A DNA stretch of 14,504 nt from JAEHCY01 sp964519095 (GTDB taxonomy: Bacteria > Pseudomonadota > Gammaproteobacteria > Chromatiales > Chromatiaceae): positions 1 to 14,504 of the forward strand of contig CAZFHV010000083.1 in NCBI GenBank assembly GCA_964519095.1, written 5' to 3'. The translations under genes were made by a program, and so were the position numbers. The notes under the pieces were generated by a model. It made no database searches and was not told the DNA's origin. It saw only the letters and a program-made list of their open reading frames with translations. Within the stretch, counting starts at the first letter, position 1; each line of letters opens with the position of its first letter. This document shows positions 13,793-14,504 of the stretch, one piece after another.

Positions 13793-14504
13793 CTAGGCGC
13801 TGCCCCCGCCGGTGCGCGCGCGCAGCAGGGTGTCGAAATAGGCGATGGTCTTGTCCAGGCCGATCTCCAGCGGGGTCTGGGGCTCCCAATCGAGGGATTG
13901 GCGGGCCAGGCCGATGTCGGGTTGACGCTGGCGGGGGTCGTCGCTCGGCAGGGGCAGGTGGATCAGCGGGGAACGGGAGCCCGTGAGCTCGACCACCTTC
14001 TCGGCCAGCTCGCGAATGGTGAACTCGCTCGGGTTGCCCAGGTTGACCGGGCCGGTGAAGTCGTCCGGCGTCTCCATGAGCCGTAGCAGGCCCTCGATCA
14101 GGTCGTCCACGTAGCAGAAGGACCGGGTCTGGCTTCCCTCGCCGTAGAGGGTGAGAGGCTCGTTCTTGAGTGCCTGGATGATGAAGTTCGACACCACCCG
14201 GCCATCGTTGGGGTGCATGCGTGGGCCATAGGTGTTGAAGATGCGGGCCACCTTGATGGGCATCCGATGCTGGCGGCGGTAGTCGAAGAAAAGGGTCTCG
14301 GCGCAACGCTTGCCCTCGTCATAGCAGGAGCGCACCCCGATGGGGTTGACGCGACCCCAGTAGCCCTCCTGCTGGGGGTGCTGCTCGGGGTCCCCATAGA
14401 CCTCGCTGGTGGAGGCCTGAAGGATCCGCGCCCGCACCCGCTTGGCCAGGCCGAGCATGTTGATGGCGCCGTGGACGCTGGTCTTGGAGGTCTGCACCGG
14501 GTCG
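13793..14504 (-). CDS. UDP-glucuronate decarboxylase, C-terminal part (cut by window edge)
   Basis: The visible 236 residues (starting DPVQTSKTSVHG) are the C-terminal three quarters of an extended short-chain dehydrogenase. The NAD-binding Rossmann start lies beyond the window. It matches UDP-glucuronic acid decarboxylase (UXS), which makes UDP-xylose and CO2 with bound NAD: QASTSEVYGDP (catalytic Ser/Thr and Glu), CYDEGKRCAETL (YxxxK), VARIFNTYGPRMHPNDGRVVSNFI, GEGSQTRSFCYVDDLIEGL and VNLGNPSEFTIRELA. dTDP-glucose 4,6-dehydratase is a related alternative, but the RSCYDEGKR and RMHPNDGRVV stretches favour UXS. UDP-xylose would serve cell-surface polysaccharide or lipopolysaccharide. An internal GTG (14497) is not the start: coding continues to the edge. 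The PhoD-like gene follows after 20 bp. Confidence 0.92.
   Translation of the reverse strand, partial: DPVQTSKTSVHGAINMLGLAKRVRARILQASTSEVYGDPEQHPQQEGYWGRVNPIGVRSCYDEGKRCAETLFFDYRRQHRMPIKVARIFNTYGPRMHPNDGRVVSNFIIQALKNEPLTLYGEGSQTRSFCYVDDLIEGLLRLMETPDDFTGPVNLGNPSEFTIRELAEKVVELTGSRSPLIHLPLPSDDPRQRQPDIGLARQSLDWEPQTPLEIGLDKTIAYFDTLLRARTGGGSA

Noticed and set aside
12435..14306. PhoD-like protein fused to an upstream extension of 178 residues
   Set aside because: The extension overlaps the decarboxylase gene in another frame; a signal peptide starts exactly at the ATG at 13772, so there is no fusion.

Overview
This is a GC-rich window whose genes are typical of Gammaproteobacteria. The most telling genes are two tandem ones for small secreted Gly/Trp/Tyr-rich proteins that resemble sulfur globule envelope proteins of purple sulfur bacteria. 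With GrxD, RNase T, the PyrC type and ATP-dependent PckA, this points to a sulfur-storing member of the Chromatiales, probably Chromatiaceae-like. The genus cannot be fixed from the sequence alone. No rRNA, tRNA, CRISPR array, insertion sequence or phage gene was seen.

Layout. Positions 1-337 hold no confident gene, only GC-rich hairpins and a weak open frame running off the left edge. sodB (Fe superoxide dismutase) lies on the minus strand. Divergent from it is a tight plus-strand pair: an orphan HyuB-type hydantoinase/oxoprolinase subunit, preceded by a 7-codon upstream frame that overlaps its start, then, 3 bp later, an asparagine-synthase-like amidotransferase of the N-acetylglutaminylglutamine amide (osmolyte) type. 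grxD follows on plus and rnt on minus. Next come a TraB/GumN-family protein and the outer-membrane lipoprotein MlaA (plus), converging on pyrC (minus) across a GC hairpin.

pyrC diverges from the sulfur-globule pair across an unusually AT-rich promoter region (about 8590-8720). The first globule protein (116 aa) is a short aromatic/Gly-rich secreted protein with YGAP-type repeats. The second (254 aa) carries the same N-terminal module fused to two charged heptad-rich helices separated by a DP-rich linker. A cluster of REP-like palindromes lies between them. A perfect 14-bp hairpin ends both this pair and the convergent pckA.

The right end is entirely minus-strand: a C-terminal part of a UDP-glucuronate decarboxylase (cut by the window edge), a PhoD-like phosphatase 20 bp downstream, a 144-aa secreted protein of unknown function whose stop codon lies inside a REP-like palindrome, then pckA.

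How the parts may fit: the globule genes serve storage of oxidised sulfur, the amidotransferase (perhaps with HyuB) may serve osmolyte synthesis, sodB and grxD serve redox and iron-sulfur homeostasis, and MlaA serves outer-membrane lipid asymmetry. The main candidates for something undescribed are the filament-like second globule protein and the orphan HyuB-amidotransferase pair.
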